From Chryseobacterium binzhouense (lineage in GTDB: Bacteria > Bacteroidota > Bacteroidia > Flavobacteriales > Weeksellaceae): 64,000 nucleotides of DNA. Below, piece after piece: positions 46,001 to 55,717 of this stretch. Location of the stretch: positions 186,001 to 250,000 of the forward strand of contig NZ_VKOG01000001.1 of assembly GCF_007474545.1 (NCBI RefSeq). The letters are read 5' to 3'. Position 1 is the first letter of the stretch. Every line of letters starts with the position of its first letter. Both the position numbers and the translations under genes were made by a program. The notes beneath the pieces are model-generated. The model was given only the letters and a program-made list of their open reading frames with translations. It had not been told where the DNA came from and made no database searches.

Positions 46001-46591
46001 AGTAATTCTAAGCACCGCCACATAACTCGGGTCTATGGTATGATCGCTTTTATTGGTGAGGGTAAGAGTTGGCGAAGCAGTAGTGGTACCGGTTAATGTT
46101 GCATTAGTAGTCACTTTTGTACCAAATCTTTGGAAACTGTAAAGATTATAATAGGTCCAGGATGCAGTATATCCCGCAGGAATGGTTGCATTAAGAGTTG
46201 CCACACCTGTTGCTGCTGCAATGTTTGTAATATCTGGTCCTGCTGTAAACGTTGCCACCGAACCAGACGCAGTAATGGTAACATCAGAAGTAACAGTACC
46301 TCCTGTAGTACACGTTTGTGAAATTCTGAATACATAGTTCCCCGGAGTATTAAGACCAGATATACTTGGTGTCAATGTATTTCCACTTGTAATGATAGGA
46401 TCTGTAGCACCTGATGGTTTAGAAACTAAAGACCAAGAGGGGCTTCCCGAGGCTGTTCCTGATGAACTGCCAGATAAAGTAGTGGTAGTACCACAAATTA
46501 TTTTGCTTCCTCCTGCATTTACCGTACACGATTGTGAGTAAGTAAAAACATTAGCTAAACAAATCAGAAAAGTTAATATTTTATTTTTCAT
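42692..46591 (-). CDS. Large secreted surface protein with GEVED domain
   Basis: A 1299-residue exported protein with a signal peptide (MKNKILTFLICLANVFTYSQ) and many beta-sandwich repeats. Ig/PKD-like repeats of the form SGVWTVVSSPSGATPTFVNAS appear in the N-terminal 700 residues. Residues about 800-1000 read like a repeated-blade region (SAAPNGPNALGFSISTNKFY, YRGTVTNDGLGYYGI). A GEVED domain (about 1060-1195: NLKGWIDFNKNGTFDASEGA, RLRIAKSATE, GEVEDGKF) follows. The last 104 residues, from CYEDPTLV to the end, are nearly identical to those of the 1573-residue protein. No standard T9SS C-terminal sorting domain is seen. Likely an adhesin or matrix protein. Confidence 0.85.
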   Translation of the reverse strand: MKNKILTFLICLANVFTYSQSCTVNAGGSKIICGTTTTLSGSSSGTASGSPSWSLVSKPSGATDPIITSGNTLTPSISGLNTPGNYVFRISQTCTTGGTVTSDVTITASGSVATFTAGPDITNIAAATGVATLNATIPAGYTASWTYYNLYSFQRFGTKVTTNATLTGTTTASPTLTLTNKSDHTIDPSYVAVLRITSITNPSCFYEDEAIVRFIPNPQITLNTTVNYCVPSTGAFSLFLNNVSPKFTVYSITPGASGTTTTTITLNVISQPSGGNIAFDYLDSNAISLSGLNVTGTYTFTLTVANSTGTYTTPTITYNYNGAQPRPVSFIDSAFPDQIGLYASGGSAGAVYCNRAGSTTPIVVGFKIDPADPATNITNFQNSAITPPGGAPTIVQTGSGTYNRTATITPPSGGWRVGTYRFAVSNSNGSCNGSSQVYYIHISDGNRPAVNVNNFTVCYPGSGSVSATVPLPAVYKGVVNSSYFQDFSGYYELTTISKPSGSANPLFEATNLRSLESLSTVISNLNAQGEYVFKIKAIPSNVSIADFLGKEYACAGTSLEDTFSVFVSTQVNANAGSDFTTGGAASTTLNGNNPTPSNGVWTVVSSPSGATPTFVNASSNNTQVNGLTVNGNYVFRWTISTGTCTSSDDVQVTVVTPLLEAVNDIFNPVIAGSTTTSVIANDKNIAGGQAVIGTSEGQVSIAALGTWPAGFTLNPNGTISVASTVTAGTYDMNYRICNQIAGTPCDDALVTITVVTPFDCTGKIYSLSSVTGEIRMFNNPTTSGALGSVINTTPHPTAISAAPNGPNALGFSISTNKFYYVLNQNGGTGNTFVSYDPTTNTYETLASTNGYIYRGTVTNDGLGYYGITSTNVLKYYDIANNTWTNITNNYVDQNGQSLNTLLNTYSGGDIAMDGNGDLWILAGTASSGTAYVFRVKSAVPKTNMAGAPLVLEQIVKQNIGTSPNGISFNPAGELFITNATTLFKMNNDFSISSVGAISNPANGGGDLASCAAPLNPFAVSDFGDAPDSYKTLLASDGPRHSVSQYDATNNTSSLMIGSKIDLENDGFAGVMSNGDDINNIFDEGSVTFPILNTTSTTYTATVPVINTTGVTVNLKGWIDFNKNGTFDASEGASATVADGVTSVTLIWSGLSGLTEGITYYRLRIAKSATEIANPTGVAFGGEVEDGKFTISGPAFCYEDPTLVSGATYPVKHGITVLGRAGADNGGWPMNRNSAYTALESKTKGLVITRNSNPEGTIAIPVVGMMVFDTDENAGAGCLKIYTGSGAGEGWKCFSTQSCP

Positions 46592-46842
46592 TATACATTA
46601 ATTAATGATAGTGATAACATAAAATCTTGTAATGGTTACGGCAACCTAGCATTTTAAAGATATGGCTACAAAGGATATTGTAATTCTTAACTACAGCTCC
46701 CGCTTTACGCGCTATTCTTTTTTAATATTTTAGGCTTAATTGCACAAGAATTTATGGTTGTTTATCTATTGTTTGATTTTTAAATAAATTTAAATCAGAG
46801 AACCTGTATAAAATTCAGTAAGAGACTATTTTAAGAAAATTT

Positions 46843-46886
46843 AGAAAAAAGAAAAGAACAAGCATCCTGAGATACAGGATGTTGTT
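46843..46886 (-). terminator. Terminator of the Crp-family gene
   Basis: On the minus strand AACAACATCCTG pairs with CAGGATGCTTGTT (one bulged base) around a 5-base loop and is followed by CTTTTCTTTTTT. Confidence 0.65.
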
Positions 46887-46991
46887 ACTTTTCTATCGAA
46901 ACTTTATTAATTTCATTTGTGTTTTATCAAAAATGTTAAGATGCCTGAAAACTTTTGACACGCAAATTTCGCTTTTTTTCTTATCATAACC

Positions 46992-47007
46992 TGTGAACTG
47001 GTTCACA
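46992..47007. promoter_or_regulatory. Perfect CRP-like palindrome TGTGA-N6-TCACA
   Basis: TGTGAACTGGTTCACA matches the classical CRP/FNR-family operator core exactly and is part of an 8+8 inverted repeat (46991-47008). It lies 12 bases beyond the stop codon of a Crp-family gene and 400 bases upstream of a large surface-protein gene. A role as operator is inferred. Confidence 0.5.
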
Positions 47008-47019
47008 GATTTATCTGTC

Positions 47020-47598
47020 TTACTTACTGTATAATAAACTTTTGTTTTTGACCAGATATTCTCTGGAAATCCCTAAAAAAGAAGCTAATAACTGATCATT
47101 CAGTAATTGTATAAGATTAGGAAACTCTTTTTTGAGATGCATTATTTTGTGATGGGCATCAGATGTATTAAGGGCTTCAAATCGTTTGATGTGCATTGCA
47201 TTATACTCTTCCAATATATCAGCATACATTCCTTTCAGATTCAAAAAAGATAGAAGCGTATCAAAATCTTCTCTGCTTATACTGAGGATTTCGCCTTCTT
47301 GTATACATTCAATGGTTTCGTTATTATCTCCATGATTCTTAAAACTGGTAATATTAGTCAGAAAACGGTTTTCCCAAGCTACCATTCTTGTTATTTCTTT
47401 ACCATTTTCATTGGTATAGTACGCTCTCAGCAATCCGCTGTTTACAAAGAAAAGCTGATTACAAGACATATTACGTTCTATTAAAACCTGTTTTTTATGA
47501 ACTTCCCTTACTTTAAAATATTTCCTGATATTATGATGATCCTCTTCTGTAGGTTTTCCATAGGCACTTAAAAAGTTCATTAATTTCTCGTGATTCAT
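47020..47598 (-). CDS. Crp/Fnr family transcriptional regulator
   Basis: A 192-residue regulator: an N-terminal cyclic-nucleotide-binding-like beta-barrel (about 20-125, with ERNMSCNQLFFVNSGLLRAYY and ECIQEGEILSISREDF) and a C-terminal winged helix. The recognition region is LLASFLGISREYLVKNK, which keeps the Arg-Glu pair of CRP's SRE motif, with Lys where CRP has the second Arg. The C-terminus is slightly short. The cyclic-nucleotide phosphate-binding motif is not conserved, so the ligand is unknown. It lies between two surface-protein genes, suggesting it controls them. Confidence 0.82.
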   Translation of the reverse strand: MNHEKLMNFLSAYGKPTEEDHHNIRKYFKVREVHKKQVLIERNMSCNQLFFVNSGLLRAYYTNENGKEITRMVAWENRFLTNITSFKNHGDNNETIECIQEGEILSISREDFDTLLSFLNLKGMYADILEEYNAMHIKRFEALNTSDAHHKIMHLKKEFPNLIQLLNDQLLASFLGISREYLVKNKSLLYSK

Positions 47599-47666
47599 AT
47601 TTTTTCATTTGTGTTACATTTTCTATGAAGAAAATCAGGTATAATTTTGTGTTTTTATAGTTGAAA

Positions 47667-48251
47667 CTAATTGGGTCTCCAAAACGTCCATTTTTGTCCG
47701 TTGAAAACAATCAGTCTGTGCTTAGCAGAATCTGTAGGATGTTTCAGAAACGCCATCATTCCCGGGGAAGGATTCGAAATATTGGTATAATTGGAAACAA
47801 TCGGCAGTACCATTGCTTTATCTGCAGCATCTAAAACCAAAACACCATCTGTTGCAGTTGCAGAATTTCCGATTACTGCTTTTGCACCTGCTTTATCGGA
47901 AAGTGGTGATGCCTGCGGTGTTTTTACCACACTTTCTACTGAAGCAGAGTATCCTGAAAGTCGACTCAAATCACTCCAGCCTGCATTTTCGTTTTTCACT
48001 TTTACTTTGTATTCCGAATTGGCAGAGACATCAAAAATGATTGTTCCTCCTTTTGCGTCATTAGTACCGGAAGGAACTGTCTCTACATAAGGAAGAATAA
48101 TTCCTTTGTCATCATCTGTTCCAAACTCCAGCAATACCGAAGTACTGCTCGTATTAGATACAGAGTTTACTGCACCGATTCTCACCTGAGCAAAAGCAAG
48201 CGCAGAAAGGGAAATACTCAATATAACCGCTGTTTTTTTACCAATATTCAT
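47667..48251 (-). CDS. Secreted protein of unknown function
   Basis: A 194-residue secreted protein with signal peptide (MNIGKKTAVILSISLSALAFAQ). The start VRIGAVNSVSNTSSTSVLLEFG and the pattern DDDKGIILPYVET resemble the N-terminal parts of flavobacterial filament or tail-like proteins; the C-terminal GMMAFLKHPTDSAKHRLIVFNGQKWTFWRPN resembles the end of the shared module of the large surface proteins (GMMVFDTD...CLKIYTG...GWKCF). ATG 48251 was chosen over 48287 because the signal peptide begins there. Function unknown. Confidence 0.75.
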   Translation of the reverse strand: MNIGKKTAVILSISLSALAFAQVRIGAVNSVSNTSSTSVLLEFGTDDDKGIILPYVETVPSGTNDAKGGTIIFDVSANSEYKVKVKNENAGWSDLSRLSGYSASVESVVKTPQASPLSDKAGAKAVIGNSATATDGVLVLDAADKAMVLPIVSNYTNISNPSPGMMAFLKHPTDSAKHRLIVFNGQKWTFWRPN

Positions 48252-48433
48252 TTTTTTATCGTTTTTATGTTCGTACTTCTTTTCCATTATTGTAAAGTTT
48301 TTAAAACTTACCCATCCCTCTTCCTGTGAATATCATCTGTGTTTTTTAGTTTAATCAAGAATAAAATTATCTTAATGTCGGAAGAGGGAGTGGATAAGAA
48401 TTTGTTTATATATATTATTTTCTATTTCTATCT

Positions 48434-48748
48434 CTAAGGACAACCCTGTGTATTGAAACATTTCCAGCCTTCACCAGCTCCGGAGCCTGTGTAAATTTTC
48501 AGACAGCCTGCTCCCGCATTTTCATCCGTATCAAAGACCATCATTCCAACAACAGGTATTGCTACTGTTGTTTCCGGGCTGCTGTTTCTTGTTATTACAA
48601 ACCCTTTGGTTTTACCTTCCAATGCTGTATAAGCAGAGTTTCTGTTCATTGGCCAGTCACCATTGTCTGCACCTGCTCTTCCCAATACTGTAATTCCGTG
48701 TTTTACAGGGTAAGTAGCACCAGAAACCAATGTAGGGTCTTCATAGCA
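48434..48748 (-). repeat. Shared C-terminal module, copy B
   Basis: Last 104 codons of the 1573-residue protein, [10 protein letters not shown] to [10 protein letters not shown], matching copy A (42692-43006) at 96 of 104 residues. The conserved C-x14-W-K-C-F-x-T-Q-x-C-P ending may be an export or anchoring signal. Confidence 0.85.
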
Positions 48749-51700
48749 AACACATCCGTTTACTAAAGCATTTTGAGAATCTCCAATAGTTTGTCCTGTT
48801 GTATTACTGTATCCTGTTGGTAAAATTGAGTACTGCGGAAGTCCAATATTAGTTCCTGTAGTACTTACACAAGTTGTAAGTGCACATAGATTGTGATTAA
48901 CACTTGTACTTCCTCCGCTAAGAGTTCCTGCTGCGGTCACCAATTGGGAGTTGGTAACATCTGCTCCGCCTTCTATGGCATCAGAACAACCATCGGCATC
49001 AGAATCCAAATCCAAACGATTAGGAATACCATCATTATCCGTATCACATTCTAATAACATTTGTACACCGTAGTTAGGATTTCCATTAGATACAGTGGTT
49101 GAAAAACCAAACGATTTTGGTCCAAAATTCATATTAACAAATCTCCAGTTTGCATTTTCTACAGAAGTACTATTTGAATTAAGATTATTTAATGTTTTTT
49201 GACTTTCAGTATCAATAACAGTCCATTGTCCAGCTACAGGTGCTTGATTTACTAATCCCGGAACTGTAACAGGTATTACACTAGCTTTATCATAGATATG
49301 TACGGTTTTGCTATCGTTTGCATAGTATTCATTATCATTACCCAATCCTACAAATGCACTCATTGTACCTGTAACCTTCCAAATGGTAGGTAACTCACCG
49401 TTTTTAGTCCACCAGACATTATCTACAGGATGTACAGAAGCATTGGTAATACTTACAATTACAACTCCTGAATTGGCTGGGTAACCAAATTTAGCACTTA
49501 AATCTCTTGTCACATTTTGATTTTTAACATTTAATGCTAATCCAAAATCGGAAGGCAAAATATTTATCGTTGATCCACTACCAAATGCCGTTACAAAATC
49601 ATTATAAGTAGTGGTACATTCTGTAGAATCTAAAATCCCGTCATTATCATCATCTACGTCTTCCCAATCTGCAATACCATCCGCATCCGCATCTTGACAA
49701 TCATTTTTAAAGCCATTTTGAGATTGACCTATCGCTTGTCCCGTTCCGGCAACGGTTGGTACGCCATAACTTGCAGAAGTTGAAGTATTATCAATGGTAT
49801 TTCCTAAGTTTTGAGTAACAGGAGAAGAAGATAATCCGTTGTAATTTGCTCCTGAATTTCCTCCAGGCATTGAAGAATTTGTGAAAACGGTAAGATTAGC
49901 TGCGCCTTCTCTGGCATCAGAACAGCCGTCTCCATCAGAATCCAAATCTAATCTATTGGGAATTCCATCATTATCCGTGTCGCACTCTAGTAAGCCTTCC
50001 TCAACAGAAGTGGCACCCAACAAACCTTCAGGATAATTGGAAACGACATACCAAGAAAACGGATTGAGATTGATTCTTATGATCGTTCCTGGTGGATTTC
50101 CTGCGCCATCAGTTCCAATAGAAGTAACCGCATACAATTCATTCCCGTTTGCTTTTGCCAAACCAAAAGCAAATCTTTGCACCGATCCTAAAATAGTTTC
50201 AGATACATAATCATAATTGGCATTTACCGTTACTTCTCTGATAATAGGGTTGGTGGCATTGATTGCCGAGTCAAACCAAAGGACATACACCTTGCCGCTA
50301 ATAAAGATAAAATCTCCGTTTGCGTTACCACTTGTATAATTTCTCCAAACACTTACAGAATTAGTCGTTAAATTAATTCTGCGTATGATCGAATCACCTC
50401 CACTTACCAACAAACTTCCGTCCGGAAGGAAAGATAATGAGTTAGCTCTAAATGATAAATTCAGAACATTGGTTACATTGCAGTTTCCTGGATTGATAAT
50501 CGCCAAAGTACTGGTAGATGTTCCTGTTGCATATACGCCATACATTACACCTGCAGGACTCATAGCAATATCTGTTGTAACGTTGAGATTTCCTGTACAA
50601 AAACCAGCTTGTGTAAGCGTTTCTACGTTAAATGAATTAATTCCTGTGGCAGACTGTACCAAAATATTAGGCGATGTAACATAAGTAGGACATTCTACGG
50701 TGTCTAAAATTCCGTCATTATCATCATCTTTGTCACAGTAATCACTTACACCGTCTCCATCAGAATCCGGGTTAGTTGCAGATATTACACAAGGATCTAC
50801 CACAGAAAGCGTTCCCGAATTAGATGTAATGGTACAAATCCTTCCACTATGAGCTAAAATTACACGGAATCTGTTTCCGTTTTGAGCTAAAGTTACATTA
50901 TTCACAAGCAATGTTGCAGTAGTAGCTCCTGAATACTGCCCTCCGTTGGTAACATTAGACCAGGTAGAGCCGTTATCTGTACTGACCTGCCATTGATACG
51001 AAATACCTGAAGTAGTATTGGTCGCAGACGGAGCAGTATAGTTCGGCGTCCCAGAATTGAAAACGGTGGTTGTTGCAGCTGATGCTACGACCGAAAAAGC
51101 GGCATTGCTTCCAATTTTTGTATTAATATTGTAAGGTTGTGTTCCCAAAGTTACTTGTGTAGCCGAAGTCACATTGGCTGCGGTAGTGCTTGTGTAGCTT
51201 GCCGCGATTACTTTTCCTGATCCGTCTACAGCAGGATTTCCGGTGCCGTAAACGCCACCGTCACCACCATCTGCATTCGCATTGTTGTAATATTCGTTGG
51301 CATCAGAGCAGCCGTCATTGTCACTGTCTAAATCTAAATGGTTAGGTATTCCGTCTCCATCGGTATCTATTGAACAGGTGAACCCAACCGTTGGAGCTTC
51401 AGAAAGATCTCCCCAAAAATATCCATTAGTACTCGTAGCAATAGTTCCCTCATTCGCTGCTGTATCAATATTAATTTTAATTAAATCTCCATTATTGCTG
51501 CCAATTAAATCTCCATTAGCAGCAAAGAAAATTTGAGAACCCGCAGCGCCAGTAGTAGTCCCCACCAAAGACCAAGATGATGATGGTGCTGTTGTGCTAA
51601 GATTCAAAGTATTTAAGTTTAATCTGTATAATACATTTGAACTTGTCATTAAATACAATACTCCAGACTGACTAATGGCAATATCTCCCAATCCAGTTGT

Positions 51701-53155
51701 AAGACTAACAGGTTCGGCTACTCGTGTGAGCGTACTCGCATTTCCGCTAGCATTAAATGTTACTCTCCACAATCCTTGCGTTGTAGTTGCCAGAGTTCCA
51801 CTTCCTTCATCATCATAAATGTAGTAATCACCATTGTACATAGCAGCTCCTCCTGTAGTATTATTAAGACTCGAAAGAAAACCACTTCCTAAATTGACAA
51901 CAGAGTTTGTTGCAAATTGGTATGCAAAAATACTTCCCTGCCCGCCATTGTTTGCAAATATCATTCTATTCCTTGCTGCGTCTGTAGCCAAATGATTCGC
52001 ATCAAAACCTGGTAAAAGATCTGCAAAAATTACGGAAGGCGAATAATTCGCACCACTTAATCCAATAAGACTGCCTTGAGTTGTACTTACTTGACGAATG
52101 CCAAAACCGGTGTAATTATAAACAGCTCCGCCACCGCATTCTACAGAATCAAGAATTCCGTCGTTATCATCATCAAGGTCATAAATATCTGCAACACCAT
52201 CACCATCAGTATCCTCCAAAACATTAAGTCTAATGGTAGAGGTAGCACAATTCCCTGATAAAGTAGTGGAACAAATTCTGTAAGAAAGGTTGTAAACTCC
52301 AGCAACTACATTTGTGGCTATAGATATCGTTCCGTTTGCATTCATAGTAATACCAGAAGGCCAAGTACCTACTGCAGAAGCTGTAACGTTTGATGTTGTG
52401 GCTGCAGTGTTTACATGAAAATCATTAGTAATAGCGGTTGATGAGGAAGTTATTCCTTTAACTGACGCAAAATCATCCGGATTAGCACATAATGCTACAG
52501 CCTGTAAATTGGCAATTGTATATGTTCCTGCTCCTGTAGATGCATTAGAGTCAGCATCATAATATTGTATAACTACTCTGGATACTAATAAACCATTAAA
52601 ATTAACAGCTATTCTCGCTCTCAACTCTGTATCACTTGAAGGAATATTGGTTGTACTTGACGAAAACTCCTTATCCGGACTTGCTGTGTAGGTTACTTGA
52701 GTGGGTGAATTTAATACAAAATTTGATGTTGTAAAATTGATTAAACTATTGTTTTGATCATACGCCAGAACTCTAACCCTGTCACCATCATCTATATCGT
52801 TTAAATTAAATCTTAAATTGTAAACAGGCTGTGAAAAGCTGAGTTGAGTTTCTACCCTGTTTGCAAATGTTCCCGTATTTAAGCCGGGATCTATCAATAT
52901 AGCAAAAGCGGATTGGTGATTCGTATTAATTTCTGTAGCAACAGCTGCCGCAGAGCCAAAACGACTTACGCTAATAGATAGTGCTGCATTGCCTAAAGTA
53001 TAATTACTTGCGTTTATATCCAAAATAGCATCAGCTCTGGCACCCGGAAATACAATGCTTTGCGGGCATTGCGCATAGTTTATATAAAAAATCAAAAGTG
53101 TGAATATATATGTGACCCTTTTGATATATCTATTAACAGATAAATCTAAATTCAT
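48434..53155 (-). CDS. Large secreted surface protein with thrombospondin type 3-like repeats
   Basis: A 1573-residue exported protein with a signal peptide (about 14-28; [14 protein letters not shown]). Residues 30-220 look like an adhesive domain. Six calcium-binding thrombospondin type 3-like segments occur ([76 protein letters not shown] and two more), separated by beta-rich and kelch-like blocks. The end is the 104-residue module shared with the 1299-residue protein. No typical T9SS domain. It follows the VRPPPF gene by 61 bases. Likely a calcium-stabilised adhesin. Confidence 0.85.
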   Translation of the reverse strand: MNLDLSVNRYIKRVTYIFTLLIFYINYAQCPQSIVFPGARADAILDINASNYTLGNAALSISVSRFGSAAAVATEINTNHQSAFAILIDPGLNTGTFANRVETQLSFSQPVYNLRFNLNDIDDGDRVRVLAYDQNNSLINFTTSNFVLNSPTQVTYTASPDKEFSSSTTNIPSSDTELRARIAVNFNGLLVSRVVIQYYDADSNASTGAGTYTIANLQAVALCANPDDFASVKGITSSSTAITNDFHVNTAATTSNVTASAVGTWPSGITMNANGTISIATNVVAGVYNLSYRICSTTLSGNCATSTIRLNVLEDTDGDGVADIYDLDDDNDGILDSVECGGGAVYNYTGFGIRQVSTTQGSLIGLSGANYSPSVIFADLLPGFDANHLATDAARNRMIFANNGGQGSIFAYQFATNSVVNLGSGFLSSLNNTTGGAAMYNGDYYIYDDEGSGTLATTTQGLWRVTFNASGNASTLTRVAEPVSLTTGLGDIAISQSGVLYLMTSSNVLYRLNLNTLNLSTTAPSSSWSLVGTTTGAAGSQIFFAANGDLIGSNNGDLIKINIDTAANEGTIATSTNGYFWGDLSEAPTVGFTCSIDTDGDGIPNHLDLDSDNDGCSDANEYYNNANADGGDGGVYGTGNPAVDGSGKVIAASYTSTTAANVTSATQVTLGTQPYNINTKIGSNAAFSVVASAATTTVFNSGTPNYTAPSATNTTSGISYQWQVSTDNGSTWSNVTNGGQYSGATTATLLVNNVTLAQNGNRFRVILAHSGRICTITSNSGTLSVVDPCVISATNPDSDGDGVSDYCDKDDDNDGILDTVECPTYVTSPNILVQSATGINSFNVETLTQAGFCTGNLNVTTDIAMSPAGVMYGVYATGTSTSTLAIINPGNCNVTNVLNLSFRANSLSFLPDGSLLVSGGDSIIRRINLTTNSVSVWRNYTSGNANGDFIFISGKVYVLWFDSAINATNPIIREVTVNANYDYVSETILGSVQRFAFGLAKANGNELYAVTSIGTDGAGNPPGTIIRINLNPFSWYVVSNYPEGLLGATSVEEGLLECDTDNDGIPNRLDLDSDGDGCSDAREGAANLTVFTNSSMPGGNSGANYNGLSSSPVTQNLGNTIDNTSTSASYGVPTVAGTGQAIGQSQNGFKNDCQDADADGIADWEDVDDDNDGILDSTECTTTYNDFVTAFGSGSTINILPSDFGLALNVKNQNVTRDLSAKFGYPANSGVVIVSITNASVHPVDNVWWTKNGELPTIWKVTGTMSAFVGLGNDNEYYANDSKTVHIYDKASVIPVTVPGLVNQAPVAGQWTVIDTESQKTLNNLNSNSTSVENANWRFVNMNFGPKSFGFSTTVSNGNPNYGVQMLLECDTDNDGIPNRLDLDSDADGCSDAIEGGADVTNSQLVTAAGTLSGGSTSVNHNLCALTTCVSTTGTNIGLPQYSILPTGYSNTTGQTIGDSQNALVNGCVCYEDPTLVSGATYPVKHGITVLGRAGADNGDWPMNRNSAYTALEGKTKGFVITRNSSPETTVAIPVVGMMVFDTDENAGAGCLKIYTGSGAGEGWKCFNTQGCP

Positions 53156-53216
53156 AAGTATTTTTTTTATAATGAGAAAAAATTCCTAATTGAAAAAAAT
53201 CAGGATAAAAGAAAAT

Positions 53217-53747
53217 CTATATAACATGAAAAGGCGGCGGTCTTACCGAAAAAGAATCTCTTTCTGTTCCAAAAATTATATCGGAAACTATGTTATATGA
53301 AATATTTTGAGATTTATATGAAAAATCCTGAATCTGATATCGCTGTAAAGAATGAAGAAACTTTAATTTGAATACCGATGTAGGAGCAGGAGCAAAAAGC
53401 TGTTTTTTAGATACACCGAAAGATTTACCAGAATCAGGTAAGGTATGATAGGTAAAGTCATTTACAGGAAGTGATTTTTGTTTATTTTCTACAAGCTTCT
53501 TTTCTGAAGTTTTCTCTACAGCTTTTCGATTTTTCCTTTTTTTCTTATCATTTGCAACGACAGGTTTAAGATTTTCTTTTCCTGAATCTTTGGAGATATT
53601 TGAATTATCATAAATTCCTGATTGGTCTGTTACAGATATTTTTAAATTTTCCGCACCATACATATAGACATCGCCGGAAATATGAATCTGAGAATAAAAA
53701 AAACTGGAGTAGAAAAACAGAAACAAGAAAATGACACTGTTTTTCAT
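53217..53747 (-). CDS. Small secreted protein ending in VRPPPF
   Basis: A 176-residue secreted protein with a signal peptide (to FYSQ, about 20). The mature part is highly basic and Lys-rich (KKRKNRKAVEKTSEKK) and of low complexity; the last residues are SFSVRPPPFHVI. The same VRPPPF occurs near the end of the protein at 40636. Both genes lie about 60 bases upstream of surface-protein genes, which suggests a role in their export or assembly. Function unknown; no family recognised. Confidence 0.65.
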   Translation of the reverse strand: MKNSVIFLFLFFYSSFFYSQIHISGDVYMYGAENLKISVTDQSGIYDNSNISKDSGKENLKPVVANDKKKRKNRKAVEKTSEKKLVENKQKSLPVNDFTYHTLPDSGKSFGVSKKQLFAPAPTSVFKLKFLHSLQRYQIQDFSYKSQNISYNIVSDIIFGTERDSFSVRPPPFHVI

Positions 53748-53968
53748 TTTAGAAAAAAGTGTAGTAGTATTCTTTAAAAAAATTTCAGTTTTCAGTTTGT
53801 TTGAATTTCAATTTGCAAAAGAAAACTAATCCCTTCTTAAACTAAAATTTCACATAATCTATTGTGTATCTATCTTACTACTAAAACACACAACACCTTG
53901 TTTTTCAATGGTGTTATTTTGTAAAAACATTAAAACTAATCTGGTAAGTAAACGTAAAAGCGTTTTAT

Positions 53969-55444
53969 TTAATTCTTTTTTGCAAGATTTTTAAACCAGA
54001 GTTCGGTGCTTTCTTCAATAGAAATGCTGAGTTTCGTTCTAAGATTATGCTTCCTGTTACGAATGGTACTCAAAGTTCTGAATGTACAGGCAGCAATATC
54101 CTTGGTATTAAAACCTAAATAAATGTATGATGCTAAAGTAAGCTCCGAAACTCTCAATTTCGGATTAATTTTCAAAAGAGATTGTACAATATCCGGATAA
54201 ATTTCCTGAAATCTTGTGAAAAACTCAGGACTGTTGGACTTTGCGAGCCGTACAACCTCGTTGAAAGAGTCATTTATTTTGTTAGAAAGAAAATCAATCT
54301 TTTGCTCCTTATCCATTAACGCTTCTTCATTGATCTTGATGAGTTGTTGTTTTTTTATATAATATCGGTAAAAGATGATCGCAATACCAATGATGAGGAA
54401 GGCAGCAATAAATACGATCCATCTATAGTTTTTCCAGTTATTTTCCAGATTTTTTTCTTTTTCCTGCTGAAGAATTTCTTCTACCGCAGATGATGACGCC
54501 TTCATTTGCTCTGTTTTCAACTCATTTTCTAATTCCAAAGCTTTAATTCGGACTTTTTCAGCATTCTCAGCATCATTTAGGAGAAGATAAGCTGGTCTCA
54601 TTTGCTTATATACAACCGGAACTTCCCTTCTGAAATTTGTTTTATTAAGTATTGCAAGTGCTTTTTCGTAAAATTCAAGAGCAGATTTTGGATTCTTTTT
54701 TCTAACTTCCAAATCTCCCCATTTTCTGTAAGTGAAAGATATATACGGGTATTTGTACTGCACTGCCATTTGCTTTGCCTTATCAAAAAAAAGTTCTGCC
54801 TCCTTATACTCTCCTTCGTCAGTATAATAAGTCCCCAGCATTGTGTATAGAGAAATAAGATTGTTGTAAACAAAAGCAGGATCCTGCTTTTCGAGAAGGA
54901 CTTTATTTTTTTCAAGATAATAATGAAAAAGCGGCTGATTTTGAAGTTTGCTGTAAGTCGTTGCAAGGTTTTCATACACCAAGCTTCTTAAATAATTTTT
55001 TTCGTTTTCATTCTTATTAATTTGAGAAACAACTTCAAGACCTTTCTTCTGTTCTTTTATAGAAGAATCCAAAAGTTCCATAGATCCGAAAACGCGGCTT
55101 CTCACTCTGTGAATTTCATACGTTAGATATTGATCTTTTACCTCTTTATTGACTTCTTCTGCATAAGATAAATAAATTAATGCCGGTTTGTAAGCCAGCA
55201 ATTCAAATAAGCCTTGTGCGAGATAAAAATTACTCCATGCTTCTCCTTGTTTATATCCTTTTTCTTTACTAATTATAAGTGCTTGTTTCGCAAAAAGACT
55301 GCTGCTTTTCATGTCTACAATCAATGTTTTGGCATATGAAGAATCCAATAGAGCTTCTACTTTTTTTATATCTTTATCAGAAACAGCCTGTCCACTCAGT
55401 AAACAGCCTAAAAGCACAGAGATAAAAACAAATTTAAGTTTCAT
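53969..55444 (-). CDS. Membrane TPR regulator with C-terminal LuxR-type HTH
   Basis: A 491-residue paralogue of the gene at 37304. A signal peptide (to about SGQ, 19) is followed by TPR-like helices (about 35-310, such as EAELFFDKAKQMAVQYK and SALEFYEKALAILNKTN), a membrane helix (about 338-358), a coiled coil with NDSFNEVVRLAKSNSPEFFTRFQEIYP, and an HTH with ELTLASYIYLGFNTKDIAACTFRTLSTIRNRKHNLRTKL. The C-terminal 100 residues are very similar to the 37304 protein, so they may bind like sites. It begins a surface-protein unit and could control it. Confidence 0.82.
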   Translation of the reverse strand: MKLKFVFISVLLGCLLSGQAVSDKDIKKVEALLDSSYAKTLIVDMKSSSLFAKQALIISKEKGYKQGEAWSNFYLAQGLFELLAYKPALIYLSYAEEVNKEVKDQYLTYEIHRVRSRVFGSMELLDSSIKEQKKGLEVVSQINKNENEKNYLRSLVYENLATTYSKLQNQPLFHYYLEKNKVLLEKQDPAFVYNNLISLYTMLGTYYTDEGEYKEAELFFDKAKQMAVQYKYPYISFTYRKWGDLEVRKKNPKSALEFYEKALAILNKTNFRREVPVVYKQMRPAYLLLNDAENAEKVRIKALELENELKTEQMKASSSAVEEILQQEKEKNLENNWKNYRWIVFIAAFLIIGIAIIFYRYYIKKQQLIKINEEALMDKEQKIDFLSNKINDSFNEVVRLAKSNSPEFFTRFQEIYPDIVQSLLKINPKLRVSELTLASYIYLGFNTKDIAACTFRTLSTIRNRKHNLRTKLSISIEESTELWFKNLAKKN

Positions 55445-55717
55445 TTCAATTATAAAAGTATTTAACGTACCAATCTCTACTTAATCCCTTAAAACTAAAA
55501 GCAAGATTTTAGTTTTTTCTAAGATAAAAATTAAGTTAAAATACAAAAAAATTCAAACAAAAACGTAATTATGTTAATCACATTCAAATCTGCACTGTTT
55601 TATTTGTTTTACATTGAAAGAGCTTTGTAATTGACAAAAAATGTTTTCATTAATAATTTATTGCTGAATTATCAAAATACATTTATTTTTTGCAAACAAA
55701 ACTATTTTTAACGTTAA

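Larger units (their letters stand above)
46592..47019. other. Non-coding stretch between surface-protein gene and the Crp-family gene
   Basis: A 428-base spacer upstream of the 1299-residue gene. It contains a minus-strand terminator (46843-46886) after the Crp-family gene and a perfect CRP-like palindrome (46992-47007). The 250 bases next to the surface gene should hold its promoter; no exact TAnnTTTG box was found. Confidence 0.6.

Noticed and set aside
46111-46335. Glutamine/leucine-rich 74-codon frame inside the 1299-residue gene
   Set aside because: It lies wholly inside a long real gene in another frame; the unusual composition is a frame-shift artefact of a repeat-like region.
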